Below are positions 63,660-64,000 of a stretch of 64,000 nt of DNA, in pieces (the first letter of the stretch is position 1; each line of letters begins with the position of its first letter). The notes below the pieces were generated by a model. The model saw only the letters and a program-made list of their open reading frames with translations. It was not told the DNA's origin and did not search any database. Source of the stretch: Serripes groenlandicus (taxonomy: Eukaryota > Mollusca > Bivalvia > Cardiida > Cardiidae); contig JASEVX010000010.1 in assembly GCA_031761405.1 (NCBI GenBank), forward strand, positions 35,192,753 through 35,256,752. The letters are read 5' to 3'. The translations under genes and the position numbers were made by a program.

Positions 63660-64000
63660 TCGTCTCCCCTGAATGATGGCAAATGCATGAACTACTCTAA
63701 CTAGTATTTGCTGATTATATTGACAAATAAATGTCGAACAATGCAGTCCGAGATTAGAATGCATGGTGTGCAATGTCTTTGGGCAACGGTGAACACAATC
63801 TAGCGAGATAAGTCAAAAGCTACAAGTGATTCCGATTCCGATTTTGGACAATTATAGCATTAATTATTCATGATCCCTGGGTAAACAAACCAGTACTAGG
63901 CTAGAAAATGTGAAAGGACAATCAAGACGCTATCTAAAGACAGTAGAACCACTGACAGGTCACGTGATTCTACCCTTTAAAGATTTATTTTTAACGACAA
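63660..64000. other. No feature recognised
   Basis: Nothing resembling the missing 5' exon of the FMN reductase on the minus strand. Confidence 0.4.

Overview
The window is eukaryotic. It is AT-rich, intron-rich and repeat-dense, with no operons, Shine-Dalgarno sites or long single-exon genes. The tRNA-headed SINEs, hairpin MITEs and ~140-bp 'AGGTCA' repeats are of kinds I associate with bivalve molluscs. One hairpin family (TGAGCC...GGCTCA ends with 'cagattagcct' stems) resembles elements of dreissenid and other heterodont clams, so a bivalve is my best guess, without certainty. Most open frames here are chance frames inside repeats.

Layout. Positions 1-39435 form a giant inverted repeat: left position x pairs with 39436-x from the left edge to about 13.4 kb in, then with small indels up to a 200-N gap at 17188-17387. 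Each arm is itself a palindrome: A (61-3999), a 1.5-kb spacer, A' (5525-10440), then a ~5-kb array of a 64-bp satellite, then a fragment of a transposon-like ORF ending in a CT/GA microsatellite. The middle (17388-22051) is single copy and holds a 175-bp-monomer satellite with a 7-monomer higher-order period. Because a fixed-size gap sits at the end of the left arm, and the adjoining part of the right contig looks error-rich, the outer palindrome may be an assembly duplication. The inner A/A' palindrome is diverged and is more likely real.

Genes. I recognise parts of two multi-exon genes, both on the minus strand. (1) A Golgi-type carbohydrate sulfotransferase: a signal-anchor exon (46522-46677) and the 5'-phosphosulfate-binding exon (44574-44761). 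Two further exons of such a gene, including the 3'-phosphate-binding exon, are present four times in the palindrome. The inner (A') copies keep splice sites and a phase chain that fits the 44.6-kb exon. The outer (A) copies are damaged. (2) A flavodoxin-fold NADPH-dependent FMN reductase-like gene with three phase-compatible exons (61948-62190, 60950-61006, 55633-55817), including the stop codon. Its first exon(s) lie beyond the window or were not found.

Mobile DNA. From 40.4 kb to the end the sequence is a mosaic: a degenerate transposon-like ORF (40397-42661), several TTAA-flanked piggyBac-like MITEs, a 481-bp MITE with 5-bp target duplication, a 2.6-kb foldback element whose long inverted repeats are built of a 21-bp tandem unit (6-bp target duplication GTTTAT), a TA-flanked hairpin MITE in three copies, two tRNA-derived SINE families, and ~140-bp repeats carrying perfect AGGTCA DR2 motifs.
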